NCBI RefSeq assembly: GCF_014279995.1
Contig: NZ_CP047935.1
Location: forward strand, 186,001-250,000
Source of the DNA: Synechococcus sp. BIOS-E4-1
Lineage (GTDB): Bacteria; Cyanobacteriota; Cyanobacteriia; PCC-6307; Cyanobiaceae
Direction of reading: 5' to 3'
Length of the DNA stretch: 64,000 nt
The position numbers and the translations under genes are program-made. Below are positions 36,725-46,258 of this stretch, piece after piece (the stretch's first letter is position 1; every line of letters starts with the position of its first letter). The notes under the pieces are model-generated. The model was not told the DNA's origin. It saw only the letters and a program-made list of their open reading frames with translations, and ran no database searches.

Positions 36725-37077
36725 TGAATCGATCACAGGCTCTTCAACACATCGAGGAGCTATCAGGAAAAGGAGAGCTGGAAGAAGCAACTCATCTCTA
36801 TGCACTGATCGTTATTGACCACATCAGCGATGCTGCGCCCAAAGAGCTGCTGCGCTGTCATACCCCAGAAGAGCTATCGGCCTGGATACGGCGTAATGCA
36901 CTCGCCTGGCAAGCAAAGCTGAGTAAGGAGGAATTCGCAGAGCAATTTGAAGTTGGGCACGGCAGTGCTCATGGATGCACTGAACAGATGCTGAGCTGTA
37001 TCGACTACGAGTTTTCGCTGGATCTGCTGACCTCACGCGCCAGCAGGACTAACCAGACAGCTCCGTCGCAAGGCTGA
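36724..37077 (+). CDS. Unrecognised small protein coupled to the HTH gene
   Basis: The 117-residue product is mostly helical and acidic, with no known motif. The ATG at 36724 overlaps the stop of the upstream HTH gene, which supports a two-gene unit. Confidence 0.5.
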   Translation: MNRSQALQHIEELSGKGELEEATHLYALIVIDHISDAAPKELLRCHTPEELSAWIRRNALAWQAKLSKEEFAEQFEVGHGSAHGCTEQMLSCIDYEFSLDLLTSRASRTNQTAPSQG

Positions 37078-37144
37078 AGAAGACCTTTTCGGGCTTACCC
37101 GCCTCATGTCCAGAAGCATTGGTGTAATTGGTTTCAGGCTGAGC

Positions 37145-37164
37145 TGAACCCCCAACGGGGGAGG
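37145..37164. repeat. 20-base palindrome, very degenerate copy (possible)
   Basis: TGAACCCCCAACGGGGGAGG keeps the length and the C/G arms but not the outer bases. It is weak evidence for a further family member in a non-coding gap. Confidence 0.25.
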
Positions 37165-37246
37165 CACACGAGACGTACTCCCCCCATATGGGTGATGTGC
37201 TTCATGTCCTTGAGCACGAGATTGATTGAAGACTAAGCATTCAAAG

Positions 37247-37444
37247 ATGGCCAAGAGTTACGGGAAAGTCACCCAAGCAAGCAGACAGGGAAAGTCGGCA
37301 ATCTGCATCTTCGTGAAGCCGGAAGCCAAGCAGAGCATCATTGCTGCTTTGGCGGAGGGTGGTTATGGAATCAGCTTCCAGGAAGGTATTACCAACCTGC
37401 TGAATGAGTTGCTGCTTGAGCATCACAAAGCTCCCATTGCATAA
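37247..37444 (+). CDS. Small basic protein, possibly RHH-like
   Basis: The 65-residue product (from the ATG at 37247; a TTG at 37226 is in frame) has a basic start and the segment ICIFVKPEAKQSIIAALAEG followed by FQEGITNLLNELL, a strand-helix-helix order that fits a ribbon-helix-helix fold. It precedes the giant gene by about 210 bases and could control it. No partner gene is recognised. Confidence 0.4.
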   Translation: MAKSYGKVTQASRQGKSAICIFVKPEAKQSIIAALAEGGYGISFQEGITNLLNELLLEHHKAPIA

Positions 37445-37640
37445 GCGATGCAATGCATTGATTCTTTTGAGCATGACAAGCATGCTTAGCCAATAAAGAC
37501 AAATAAGTTCACCGTTTGATCGAAAAGTCTGAGAAATGGCATAGGGTCTTCTCATCGAAATCACAGAGAGTTCAAGCTTCACGTCAAGTGCTTCGCATTT
37601 GATAAAAGATTCTTATTGCTCTCAACAATCCAGACTTTTT

Positions 37641-37646
37641 AGGAGG
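37641..37646 (+). promoter_or_regulatory. Strong Shine-Dalgarno site of the giant gene
   Basis: AGGAGG lies 8 bases before the ATG at 37655 and fixes that start. Few other genes in the window have so complete a site. Confidence 0.85.
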
Positions 37647-37654
37647 CTTCAACC

Positions 37655-40600
37655 ATGTCGATCTCATCAGATCTTTCATGGCAAATTGAGAAGCAATCAG
37701 AAAGCGGGAACCAAGAAAAAAATGAAGCACATGTGCTGAATCAAGAGTCGGCTTGCCAAGAATCGGCAGACGCCAACTCAGCACAGGCTGAACGATCAGA
37801 ACATATCGCCATTCTCAACCAGGAAAAGACTGAAGAGTCAGTTGCTCAGAGAGCCGAGGCCGCAGTTCAGGAGGCAGGAGCGGCCTGTCCCGTCAAAAAG
37901 GTTTTTGAAGCGGTGAATGGATTCACGGTCGATCTGGACGACGACGAAGCGGATCGATTGAAGGCTGTGCCAGCCATCCAGAGCGTTGAAACAGATCAAC
38001 CTCTGCCGTTGACCCCACCGGTTGAGATCCACCCGGTGATCAATTCCAATCCTGAATCCCAGGAAACCGAAGCCTCAGCCCAGAGCAGTGCACTGGAGCA
38101 AGAAGTGCGCCTGGAGAACGTCTTTGTTGGTGACGTGATCGAAAGCGACGAGTCTGATCTCAGCGCTCAAGCAGATTTCTCCACATCGGCTCTGCCGGTG
38201 TACCGCAATGGCACGGCCAGCACAGGCGAAACACTCACATACGGCGTGAAGGCCGTCTGGGGAGGTGCTGATGTCAGCAGCCAGGGCAACGTCGGCAGCG
38301 GCAGTTACGCCTTTGTGATCGATTCGGGGGTGCTTGACACCACCGGTGACCTGCTGATCAACAAAACCTGGTCCAAGAGTTGGGTGAGTGGAGAGGGAGC
38401 ATTCAGCGACGGCAACGGCCATGGCACCCATGTCGCCGCAACGATTGCTGCACTCGCCAACGGCAAGGGAGTTGTCGGCGTTGCCCCAGGTGCTGAGGTT
38501 GTGTCGCTAAAAGTCTTCAATAGCGCTGGCGGCGGTGCGAGTTACAGCACCATCATCGATGCCGTCAATTACGCCACCAACATCATCAAGAACAACGGTC
38601 TTGATGAGACAAAATGCGTGATCAACATGAGCCTGGGCGGCGGATTCAGCTCCGGACTCGACAGTGCTGTGAAAGCAGCCGCTGATCAAGGCATTAAATT
38701 TGCGATTGCGGCTGGAAACAGCGGCGCTGATGCTGATGGTTTCACGCCTGCCAGCGCTGGCGATCACGCCAATGTGTATTGCGTTTCCGCGGTCAACAAC
38801 AACTACCAGATGGCCAGTTTCTCCAACTGGGATGATGCCGGTGGCGGAGATGATGTGGATGTTGCCGCACCCGGTGTTGCGGTGCGGTCTTACTACAAGG
38901 GCGGCAAATTAGCGGATCTCAGCGGCACCTCAATGGCCGCTCCCCATGTGGCGGGTTTGCTGCTGGTAGGTGATGTGAAAAAGGGAGACATGGTGAAAGC
39001 CAACAGCGCTGGCTACGCCGACCCATTTGCATTAGGCGTGTTAAAAAACCAATCAACTGAAACTGGCAAAGGAGGCAATAATTCATCCACAACCCGCAGA
39101 ATGGGTGGAGGAGCCAGAGCTACTAATAAGGAATATCAGAATCAGGCTGCACAGGCAGTCGTAAAAGATGATGGTTCTGTCATTGCTTGGGGGAATAGCT
39201 CTTATGGCGGTAACAGTTCCTCAGTTCAGTCGAAACTGAATTCAGGCGTTGAAGATGTCTATTCTAATTACTACTCTTTTGCCGCCCTGAAAGACGATGG
39301 TTCTGTCGTCACTTGGGGGAATAGCTCTTATGGCGGCAATCAGTCAATCAACAACAGCAATACCGCCGGTCTTAAGAGTGGTGTTACGGATATATCATCA
39401 AGCTCTCATGCCTATGCAGCTATCAAAGACGATGGGTCAGTCATTACCTGGGGGTATTACTACTACGGCGGTAATAGTTCATCGGTTCAGTCGAAACTGA
39501 ATTCAGGCGTTGAAGATGTCTATTCCAATTACGCCTCATTTGCGGCTCTAAAAGATGATGGCTCTGTTGTTACCTGGGGGGATAATTATAACGGCGGCAA
39601 TAGTTCATCAGTTAGTTCGGAGCTTAGCAGCGGCGTTGTTGATATCCAGTCAACTTACTACGCCTATGCAGCGACTAAAGACGACGGCTCAGTCGTGACC
39701 TGGGGAAGCAGTTCCTACGGAGGTAATAGCAGAAGCGTCAATCGCTATTTACAAAGTGGTGTAGAGAGTATTACTTCTAATCCATACGCCTTTGCGGCAC
39801 TCAAAAAGGATGGCTCTGTTGTTTCATGGGGCTACAGATCATCTCTTGGGGGCACCAATCGAGTCGAAATTAGTAGCGGTGCTCAGAAAGTAGTTGCCAA
39901 TGACTATGCTTTTGCTGCCGTTAAAGATGATGGATCTGTGCAGGCCTGGGGCAATTATAGCCATGGAGGAAATACTTCTGTCAACGGAGATTCAAAAAAT
40001 CTTGAGAGTGGTGTGATTGATATTGCTGCAACTTCGTATGCATTCGCCGCGCTTAAAGACGATGGCTCTGTCGAGACTTGGGGCAACTCATCATATGGAG
40101 CGGATACAAGATACGTTTCAAATTATCTAACAAGTGGAGTTACTGAAGTCATCAGTAACCGGGGTGCCTTCGCAGCCTTAAAAGAAGATGGATCACTCGT
40201 TACTTGGGGCAATAGCTATGACGGAGGTATCAATGGGATTAAATTCTCAGAAGGTGTCAAAGAAGTCACGGCTAATCAATACTCCTTTGTGGCAACAATG
40301 GAGGATGGATCAGTCAAGGCCTGGGGTTCCTCTTACCATGGCGGCAATACTTCTAGCAATAACAGCAACACATCAGGGCTTCAAAGCGGCGTTGTTAAAG
40401 CCTCCTCAGTTTTTGATGAGTTGTCGTTCGACTCCCGCTTTGGAGATCCAATTCTTGCGCCAATTAATGGCACAGATGCTGATGATTATTTAGCAGGTGA
40501 ACGCGGAAACTATATTTTTGAATTCAAAAAAGGATATGACATCATGGATTATTCCACGATGTCATCGCCCATCACTCTGATCCGGGGTGGAACTGTTGAC

Positions 40601-43600
40601 AAAGGACGTAATGGCACTGACACCTTCAAGGATTTTGCCGATGAAATCATTGGCACAGAAACCACTCGTGACTGGGTTGATGGTTTAACAGGTGGCGGCA
40701 AGATTGCCAGCCTTGACGTGAATCTGGCATCAGAAACGCTCAAAGTTTCTGGCATCCCTGGTATTGGTTCCGCAGCACTCAACATCAAAGATTTTGAGCA
40801 CGTGGCGGGTAGCGACACCGCCGACAAACTGGTCGGAAGTGCCCTCGGCAACAAGCTCTACGGCAACGGCGGCAACGACACCATTGATGGTGGTTCCGGC
40901 AGTGATGACATCCAGGGCGGTGCTGGTAACGACAACCTCAAAGGCGGTACCGGTAAAGACAGCCTCACCGGGGGTGATGGTGCCGATGTGATGGATGGTG
41001 GCTCCGGTAATGACACGATCAGTGGCGGTAATGGCGATGATGTGATGCGCGCCAGTGTCGGAAACGACAGCTATACCTTTGGCTCCGGTAACGACACCGC
41101 CGACTACACCGATTTCTATCGCGATATCACCCTGATCAAAGGTGGATCGGTTGATAAAGGCGGGTTGGGCAAAGACACCTTTAAAGACTTCACCGAAACG
41201 GTTAAAGCCACCAAGCGCTCCAACGACTGGATTGATGCCTCGGGCGGTTCAACAGCCAGCCTTGATGTCAGTCTCAAAAAGCAATCGCTCAAGCTCAGCG
41301 GGTTGCCGGGCGTTGGCACGGCCAGCATCAATGTTCAGAATTTTGAGCACATCAAAGGCAGTGATAAAGCTGACCGCGTCGAGGGAGATGGAAATAACAA
41401 CATCCTGATCGGCAATGGCGGTAACGACGTCATGGTCGCCAGCACAGGTAATGACACCTACACCTTTGGATCAGGAAGCGACACCATTGACTATTCCGGC
41501 ATGGGCCAGTCCGTTCGGTTGGTGCGCGGGGGAACGGTTGATAAAGGCAGTGCTGGTACAGACACCTTCACGGATTTCTACGAAACGATCAAAGCCAGCA
41601 CAGGTCAAGGCGACTGGATTGATGGAATCACCGGAGGAGGTCAAATTGCCAGCCTCAATGCCGATCTATCCGCAAACTCGCTCAAGCTCACCGGTCTTCC
41701 AGGAGTGGGAAGTGTCAGCCTCAAGGTGGAGAACTTCGAAAATATCGATGGCAGCGACACTGCAGACAGGCTGAAGGGCGACAGCAACAACAACGAACTC
41801 AAAGGCAATGGCGGCAACGACGTCATGCTCGCCAGCGCCGGCAACGATACCTACACCTTTGGCTCCGGTAGCGACACGCTCGATTACTCGGGCCTTGCCC
41901 AGACCATTACGTTCAAAAAAGGTGGTTCCGTTGACAAAGGCACATCAGGAAACGACACGCTCAAGGATTTCGCGGAAACGATTGTTGGTTCTGCGGAAAA
42001 GGGCGATTGGATTGATGGGGATCAAGGAACTGTTGCCAGTCTTGATGCCAACCTGAGCACTCAAACGCTCATGGTCAAAGGCATTCCTGGCAAGGGCAAT
42101 GTCAGCGCCAAGGTGGTGAGTTTTGAGAATGTGCGCGGCACCAAGCTCGACGATGTGATTGTTGGTGACAACAAGAGCAATAATCTGATTGGTGACAGTG
42201 GCAACGACACCATCAAAAGTGGTGGCGGCAAAGACACCATTGATGCCGGCAGTGGCAACGACATCATCACGGTCATCAATGCCAATGATGGCAGCACCAC
42301 GGTGATCACAGGCGCCGGTCAGGACACAATTACCTTCACCAAAACCTATTACGACTCTCTCTCTAACAGTGGTGCAGAAGCTCTCACTATTACTGACTTC
42401 AGTGCGGGCAAGCTGGGTGACCTGTTGGATCTCAGTGAACTGTTCACTGATGTTGCGGTTGGCTTTGATGGAAGTAATCCCATCCTCAACGGCTACATCG
42501 ACCTGGTGAAAGATGTCGATGATGTCAAGCTGCAATTTGATGGAGACGGTGCATTCGATACAGCTTTCAGCGCGGTAACGATTGCACTACTGAAAAACAC
42601 CAAACGCACTGATCTCGATAAAACCAACTTCAATCCCGCCTTTGAGATCCCGCCTCCGACCATTCAGGGCACCAATCGCTCCGAGCGGATCAATGGCAGC
42701 GATGAAGGTGAATGGATCTATGCCTACAACGGCTTTGACAACGTCAATGCCAAGGGCGGGGATGATCGGCTTTATGGCGGCTATGGCAACGACACCCTCA
42801 GTGGTGGCGCTGGCGACGATGAGCTGTACGGCGAAATGGACGATGACACCCTGCTGGGCGGCGATGGTGACGACCGCCTGACGGCTGGCGATGGTGCTGA
42901 TTATCTCGATGGCGGTAATGGCAGCGATACCTACATCGTTGATGATGAGCGCGACACGATCAAAGACACCGGCACTGATTCCGGAATCGATACGGTGATC
43001 TATCGCTATGTCTCAGACAAGTACGTGATGGGCGATGGCATTGAGAAGGTTGTTCTTCCCAGCTTTGTCAGCGCGAAAAGTCTGACGGTGATGGGGAATC
43101 AAGCAAGCAATGATATTTCAACGGGTGATAGCAATGATGCTGTGATCGCAGGTGCTGGTGATGACATTATCTACACCGCTTCCGGAAACGACAAAGTGGA
43201 AGCTGGTGCGGGTAATGACCTGATCATCGGAGGCGATGGTGCTGGAGATGATGTCTATGACGGCGGCTCAGGCATTGACACCGTTCAATACACATCAGCG
43301 ACTGATAACATCACGGTTGACCTTTCCAAAGGCACAGCAACATCAACCTATGGCGCCGATAAGGCGGGGATTGGCTCTGACATACTCTCCAAGATTGAAA
43401 ATGTCATCGGCGGTAATCACAACGATCAACTGATTGGTGATGCTGCTGATAACACCTTCACCGGCGAGAAGGGGAATGATGTGATCGACGGTGGTTCTGG
43501 TAGAGATACTGCTGTCTTTAAAGGAACAATGGGCGACTACAAGATCAATAATTCAGGTTCTGCCATTCAGATAACGGATAAGCAAGACGGCAGGGATGGA

Positions 43601-45634
43601 AGCGATACCCTGAAAAGTATTGAATCATTCTCTTTTAGCGACTTTGATGCAGACGATCTGAGTGGAAACATCGGCCTCATCAAAGATGGATCGGGCGATT
43701 TTTACGCCAAAGACATCTCTTCAGGGGAACTGAGCAGCATCAAGTTCAGTAATAGCCAGGTCAGCACTGATACCTGGCAGGAATGGGATCTGGCTGCTGC
43801 TGAAACCATTGACGGCACCAATGAAGCCATTAACCAGCATCAAAACGGTGATCTCTACCGCTGGCAGCTTAATGCGGATTGGAACTTCACAGGTGCTGCA
43901 TTCGTTGACTACAACTCAGCCGACTATGAAAAAGCTGAATCTGACTTTGGGGTTGACTTCAATAGCGATGGTGTCGTTGGTTCAGCCGTCACGGACCTTG
44001 AAACAGCGGGCTCCATCAGCCTCATCAAAGATGGATCGGGCGATTTTTACGCCAAAGACATCTCTTCAGGGGAACTGAGCAGCATCAAGTTCAGTAATAG
44101 CCAGGTCAGCACTGATACCTGGCAGGAATGGGATCTGGCTGCTGCTGAAACCATTGACGGCACCAATGAAGCCATTAACCAGCATCAAAACGGTGATCTC
44201 TACCGCTGGCAGCTTAATGCGGATTGGAACTTCACAGGTGCTGCATTCGTTGACTACAACTCAGCCGACTATGAAAAAGCTGAATCTGACTTTGGGGTTG
44301 ACTTCAATAGCGATGGTGTCGTTGGTTCAGCCGTCACGGACCTTGAAACAGCGGGCTCCATCAGCCTCATCAAAGATGGATCGGGCGATTTTTACGCCAA
44401 AGACATCTCTTCAGGGGAACTGAGCAGCATCAAGTTCAGTAATAGCCAGGTCAGCACTGATACCTGGCAGGAATGGGATCTGGCTGCTGCTGAAACCATT
44501 GACGGCACCAATGAAGCCATTAACCAGCATCAAAACGGTGATCTCTACCGCTGGCAGCTTAATGCGGATTGGAACTTCACAGGTGCTGCATTCGTTGACT
44601 ACAACTCAGCCGACTATGAAAAAGCTGAATCTGACTTTGGGGTTGACTTCAATAGCGATGGTGTCGTTGGTTCAGCCGTCACGGACCTTGAAACAGCGGG
44701 CTCCATCAGCCTCATCAAAGATGGATCGGGCGATTTTTACGCCAAAGACATCTCTTCAGGGGAACTGAGCAGCATCAAGTTCAGTAATAGCCAGGTCAGC
44801 ACTGATACCTGGCAGGAATGGGATCTGGCTGCTGCTGAAACCATTGACGGCACCAATGAAGCCATTAACCAGCATCAAAACGGTGATCTCTACCGCTGGC
44901 AGCTTAATGCGGATTGGAACTTCACAGGTGCTGCATTCGTTGACTACAACTCAGCCGACTATGAAAAAGCTGAATCTGACTTTGGGGTTGACTTCAATAG
45001 CGATGGTGTCGTTGGTTCAGCCGTCACGGACCTTGAAACAGCGGGCTCCATCAGCCTCATCAAAGATGGATCGGGCGATTTTTACGCCAAAGACATCTCT
45101 TCAGGGGAACTGAGCAGCATCAAGTTCAGTAATAGCCAGGTCAGCACTGATACCTGGCAGGAATGGGATCTGGCTGCTGCTGAAACCATTGACGGCACCA
45201 ATGAAGCCATTAACCAGCATCAAAACGGTGATCTCTACCGCTGGCAGCTTAATGCGGATTGGAACTTCACAGGTGCTGCATTCGTTGACTACAACTCAGC
45301 CGACTATGAAAAAGCTGAATCTGACTTTGGGGTTGACTTCAATAAAGACTCTATTATTGGAGGGGGTCTTCTGCAAGCAAGCTTCAATGAATCAATTGCT
45401 TCATCATCGATCGACAGTCGAACCACCAGCAAAATTTCTAGCACTCAATCGGAGCTGACAAACTCAGACTTGTTTGATCCAGAAGTCCTTGAAGCTTATG
45501 GCGAGAACGGAGTGACGACAAGTAAAACAGGATCCACCTCATTTGCGCATTCAAGCGACATTGATTTTTCAGCTATGTCTTCACTATCTGGCTTTAATCT
45601 TGACTCGTTAGTTAACACGAATTTGCTGGCCTAA
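37655..45634 (+). CDS. Giant secreted-type protein: subtilase, RCC1-like repeats, RTX repeats, Trp-rich repeats
   Basis: The 2659-residue product has no Sec signal. Residues 1-190 are acidic and Gln/Glu-rich, with a propeptide-like GFTVDLDDDEADRLKAV near 89-105. An S8 subtilase follows (about 195-450) with Asp223 (IDSG), His256 (GHGTHVA), Asn355 (AAGNSG) and Ser426 (SGTSMAAPHVAG), a full catalytic set. About 500-920 hold ten repeats of the type KDDGSVVTWGNSSYGG, RCC1-like. About 940-2005 hold several 130-residue modules and runs of calcium-binding RTX nonapeptides (GGNGGNDT type). About 2008-2564 hold five Trp-rich repeats of 115 residues resembling the W_rich_C domain of cyanobacteria. This is a type I secretion substrate plan, probably a cell-surface or released calcium-dependent protease. 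No exporter lies in the element; the nearest is at 1-5810. Confidence 0.92.
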   Translation: MSISSDLSWQIEKQSESGNQEKNEAHVLNQESACQESADANSAQAERSEHIAILNQEKTEESVAQRAEAAVQEAGAACPVKKVFEAVNGFTVDLDDDEADRLKAVPAIQSVETDQPLPLTPPVEIHPVINSNPESQETEASAQSSALEQEVRLENVFVGDVIESDESDLSAQADFSTSALPVYRNGTASTGETLTYGVKAVWGGADVSSQGNVGSGSYAFVIDSGVLDTTGDLLINKTWSKSWVSGEGAFSDGNGHGTHVAATIAALANGKGVVGVAPGAEVVSLKVFNSAGGGASYSTIIDAVNYATNIIKNNGLDETKCVINMSLGGGFSSGLDSAVKAAADQGIKFAIAAGNSGADADGFTPASAGDHANVYCVSAVNNNYQMASFSNWDDAGGGDDVDVAAPGVAVRSYYKGGKLADLSGTSMAAPHVAGLLLVGDVKKGDMVKANSAGYADPFALGVLKNQSTETGKGGNNSSTTRRMGGGARATNKEYQNQAAQAVVKDDGSVIAWGNSSYGGNSSSVQSKLNSGVEDVYSNYYSFAALKDDGSVVTWGNSSYGGNQSINNSNTAGLKSGVTDISSSSHAYAAIKDDGSVITWGYYYYGGNSSSVQSKLNSGVEDVYSNYASFAALKDDGSVVTWGDNYNGGNSSSVSSELSSGVVDIQSTYYAYAATKDDGSVVTWGSSSYGGNSRSVNRYLQSGVESITSNPYAFAALKKDGSVVSWGYRSSLGGTNRVEISSGAQKVVANDYAFAAVKDDGSVQAWGNYSHGGNTSVNGDSKNLESGVIDIAATSYAFAALKDDGSVETWGNSSYGADTRYVSNYLTSGVTEVISNRGAFAALKEDGSLVTWGNSYDGGINGIKFSEGVKEVTANQYSFVATMEDGSVKAWGSSYHGGNTSSNNSNTSGLQSGVVKASSVFDELSFDSRFGDPILAPINGTDADDYLAGERGNYIFEFKKGYDIMDYSTMSSPITLIRGGTVDKGRNGTDTFKDFADEIIGTETTRDWVDGLTGGGKIASLDVNLASETLKVSGIPGIGSAALNIKDFEHVAGSDTADKLVGSALGNKLYGNGGNDTIDGGSGSDDIQGGAGNDNLKGGTGKDSLTGGDGADVMDGGSGNDTISGGNGDDVMRASVGNDSYTFGSGNDTADYTDFYRDITLIKGGSVDKGGLGKDTFKDFTETVKATKRSNDWIDASGGSTASLDVSLKKQSLKLSGLPGVGTASINVQNFEHIKGSDKADRVEGDGNNNILIGNGGNDVMVASTGNDTYTFGSGSDTIDYSGMGQSVRLVRGGTVDKGSAGTDTFTDFYETIKASTGQGDWIDGITGGGQIASLNADLSANSLKLTGLPGVGSVSLKVENFENIDGSDTADRLKGDSNNNELKGNGGNDVMLASAGNDTYTFGSGSDTLDYSGLAQTITFKKGGSVDKGTSGNDTLKDFAETIVGSAEKGDWIDGDQGTVASLDANLSTQTLMVKGIPGKGNVSAKVVSFENVRGTKLDDVIVGDNKSNNLIGDSGNDTIKSGGGKDTIDAGSGNDIITVINANDGSTTVITGAGQDTITFTKTYYDSLSNSGAEALTITDFSAGKLGDLLDLSELFTDVAVGFDGSNPILNGYIDLVKDVDDVKLQFDGDGAFDTAFSAVTIALLKNTKRTDLDKTNFNPAFEIPPPTIQGTNRSERINGSDEGEWIYAYNGFDNVNAKGGDDRLYGGYGNDTLSGGAGDDELYGEMDDDTLLGGDGDDRLTAGDGADYLDGGNGSDTYIVDDERDTIKDTGTDSGIDTVIYRYVSDKYVMGDGIEKVVLPSFVSAKSLTVMGNQASNDISTGDSNDAVIAGAGDDIIYTASGNDKVEAGAGNDLIIGGDGAGDDVYDGGSGIDTVQYTSATDNITVDLSKGTATSTYGADKAGIGSDILSKIENVIGGNHNDQLIGDAADNTFTGEKGNDVIDGGSGRDTAVFKGTMGDYKINNSGSAIQITDKQDGRDGSDTLKSIESFSFSDFDADDLSGNIGLIKDGSGDFYAKDISSGELSSIKFSNSQVSTDTWQEWDLAAAETIDGTNEAINQHQNGDLYRWQLNADWNFTGAAFVDYNSADYEKAESDFGVDFNSDGVVGSAVTDLETAGSISLIKDGSGDFYAKDISSGELSSIKFSNSQVSTDTWQEWDLAAAETIDGTNEAINQHQNGDLYRWQLNADWNFTGAAFVDYNSADYEKAESDFGVDFNSDGVVGSAVTDLETAGSISLIKDGSGDFYAKDISSGELSSIKFSNSQVSTDTWQEWDLAAAETIDGTNEAINQHQNGDLYRWQLNADWNFTGAAFVDYNSADYEKAESDFGVDFNSDGVVGSAVTDLETAGSISLIKDGSGDFYAKDISSGELSSIKFSNSQVSTDTWQEWDLAAAETIDGTNEAINQHQNGDLYRWQLNADWNFTGAAFVDYNSADYEKAESDFGVDFNSDGVVGSAVTDLETAGSISLIKDGSGDFYAKDISSGELSSIKFSNSQVSTDTWQEWDLAAAETIDGTNEAINQHQNGDLYRWQLNADWNFTGAAFVDYNSADYEKAESDFGVDFNKDSIIGGGLLQASFNESIASSSIDSRTTSKISSTQSELTNSDLFDPEVLEAYGENGVTTSKTGSTSFAHSSDIDFSAMSSLSGFNLDSLVNTNLLA
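43676..45344 (+). repeat. Five tandem 345-base repeats in the giant gene
   Basis: Units start at 43676, 44021, 44366, 44711 and 45056; the fifth stops matching after 289 bases. By eye the copies are identical at the nucleotide level, each encoding a 115-residue Trp-rich domain (for example WQEWDLAAAETIDGTNEAIN). Identity at silent sites implies recent duplication or ongoing gene conversion. Confidence 0.95.
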
Positions 45635-45676
45635 TCTTTGACAGGGAACTCAATGAGCCAGTCGCAAATAGTCTGA

Positions 45677-45706
45677 GGAAGGGCGAGAACACTGTTCTCA
45701 CCCTTC
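45677..45706 (+). terminator. Hairpin after the giant gene
   Basis: GGAAGGGCGAGAAC pairs with GTTCTCACCCTTCC through one mismatch and a 2-3 base loop, 43 bases after the stop codon. It lacks a T tract, so it may act as a terminator or an RNA end stabiliser. Confidence 0.5.
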
Positions 45707-46258
45707 CATCAACCCGAGCTTGCAGAAGTGAAAAATGTCAGGTAGATGCATCGCTATTAGGAAGCAGCATCAAAAAAGATTCAAACCTACTCTCATGACT
45801 ATCCAGCTGAACCCGGACAGTTCCCGCATGTAGGAGGTTCAGCCGTTTACGTAAGCCTCCTTCTGTTCATTTCATGCCAATGCCGCGCCGAACGGCTTCT
45901 GGAAATCGGTTACTTATAAGGCACGTCTGGATTTCTGACGAAACCACTTCGGGTCGGTCGTGATTTTTGTAATTCGTAGATGTCCCTTGCCGTGGGGTCA
46001 TCTCCAGCGCAATTCAGATAAAAGCTTATGGTCAACTTTAATTATGTAAAAAAGTTGGATTTCCTGAATACTTAGGGACCACCCAATCATGGTCCCTGAA
46101 GGTGCATCGGCTCCAAGCTGTCCACTGCACACAAACTCATTTTATGTGGCCGTCGTCGGGCGACGGTTATTCAAAGACGGGTCAGGAAAACACACTGCTT
46201 CGAGAATCACTGTGTCTGAATCACTGATGTGTTTTATCTGGACTGACTTACTTACTAC
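45707..46258. other. Non-coding stretch between convergent element genes
   Basis: I see no credible gene in these 552 bases. They contain a degenerate 20-base palindrome (45981-46000) and a hairpin AGGGACCA/TGGTCCCT at 46074-46097. It could hold a replication origin or small RNA, but nothing in the sequence shows that. Confidence 0.4.
45981..46000. repeat. 20-base palindrome, degenerate copy
   Basis: TGTCCCTTGCCGTGGGGTCA keeps the 20-base length with two arm changes. Non-coding. Confidence 0.45.

Noticed and set aside
43676-45344. Regular 345-base repeats that could suggest a CRISPR or repeat array
   Set aside because: They are in-frame protein domains with no spacers, and the unit is far longer than CRISPR repeats.
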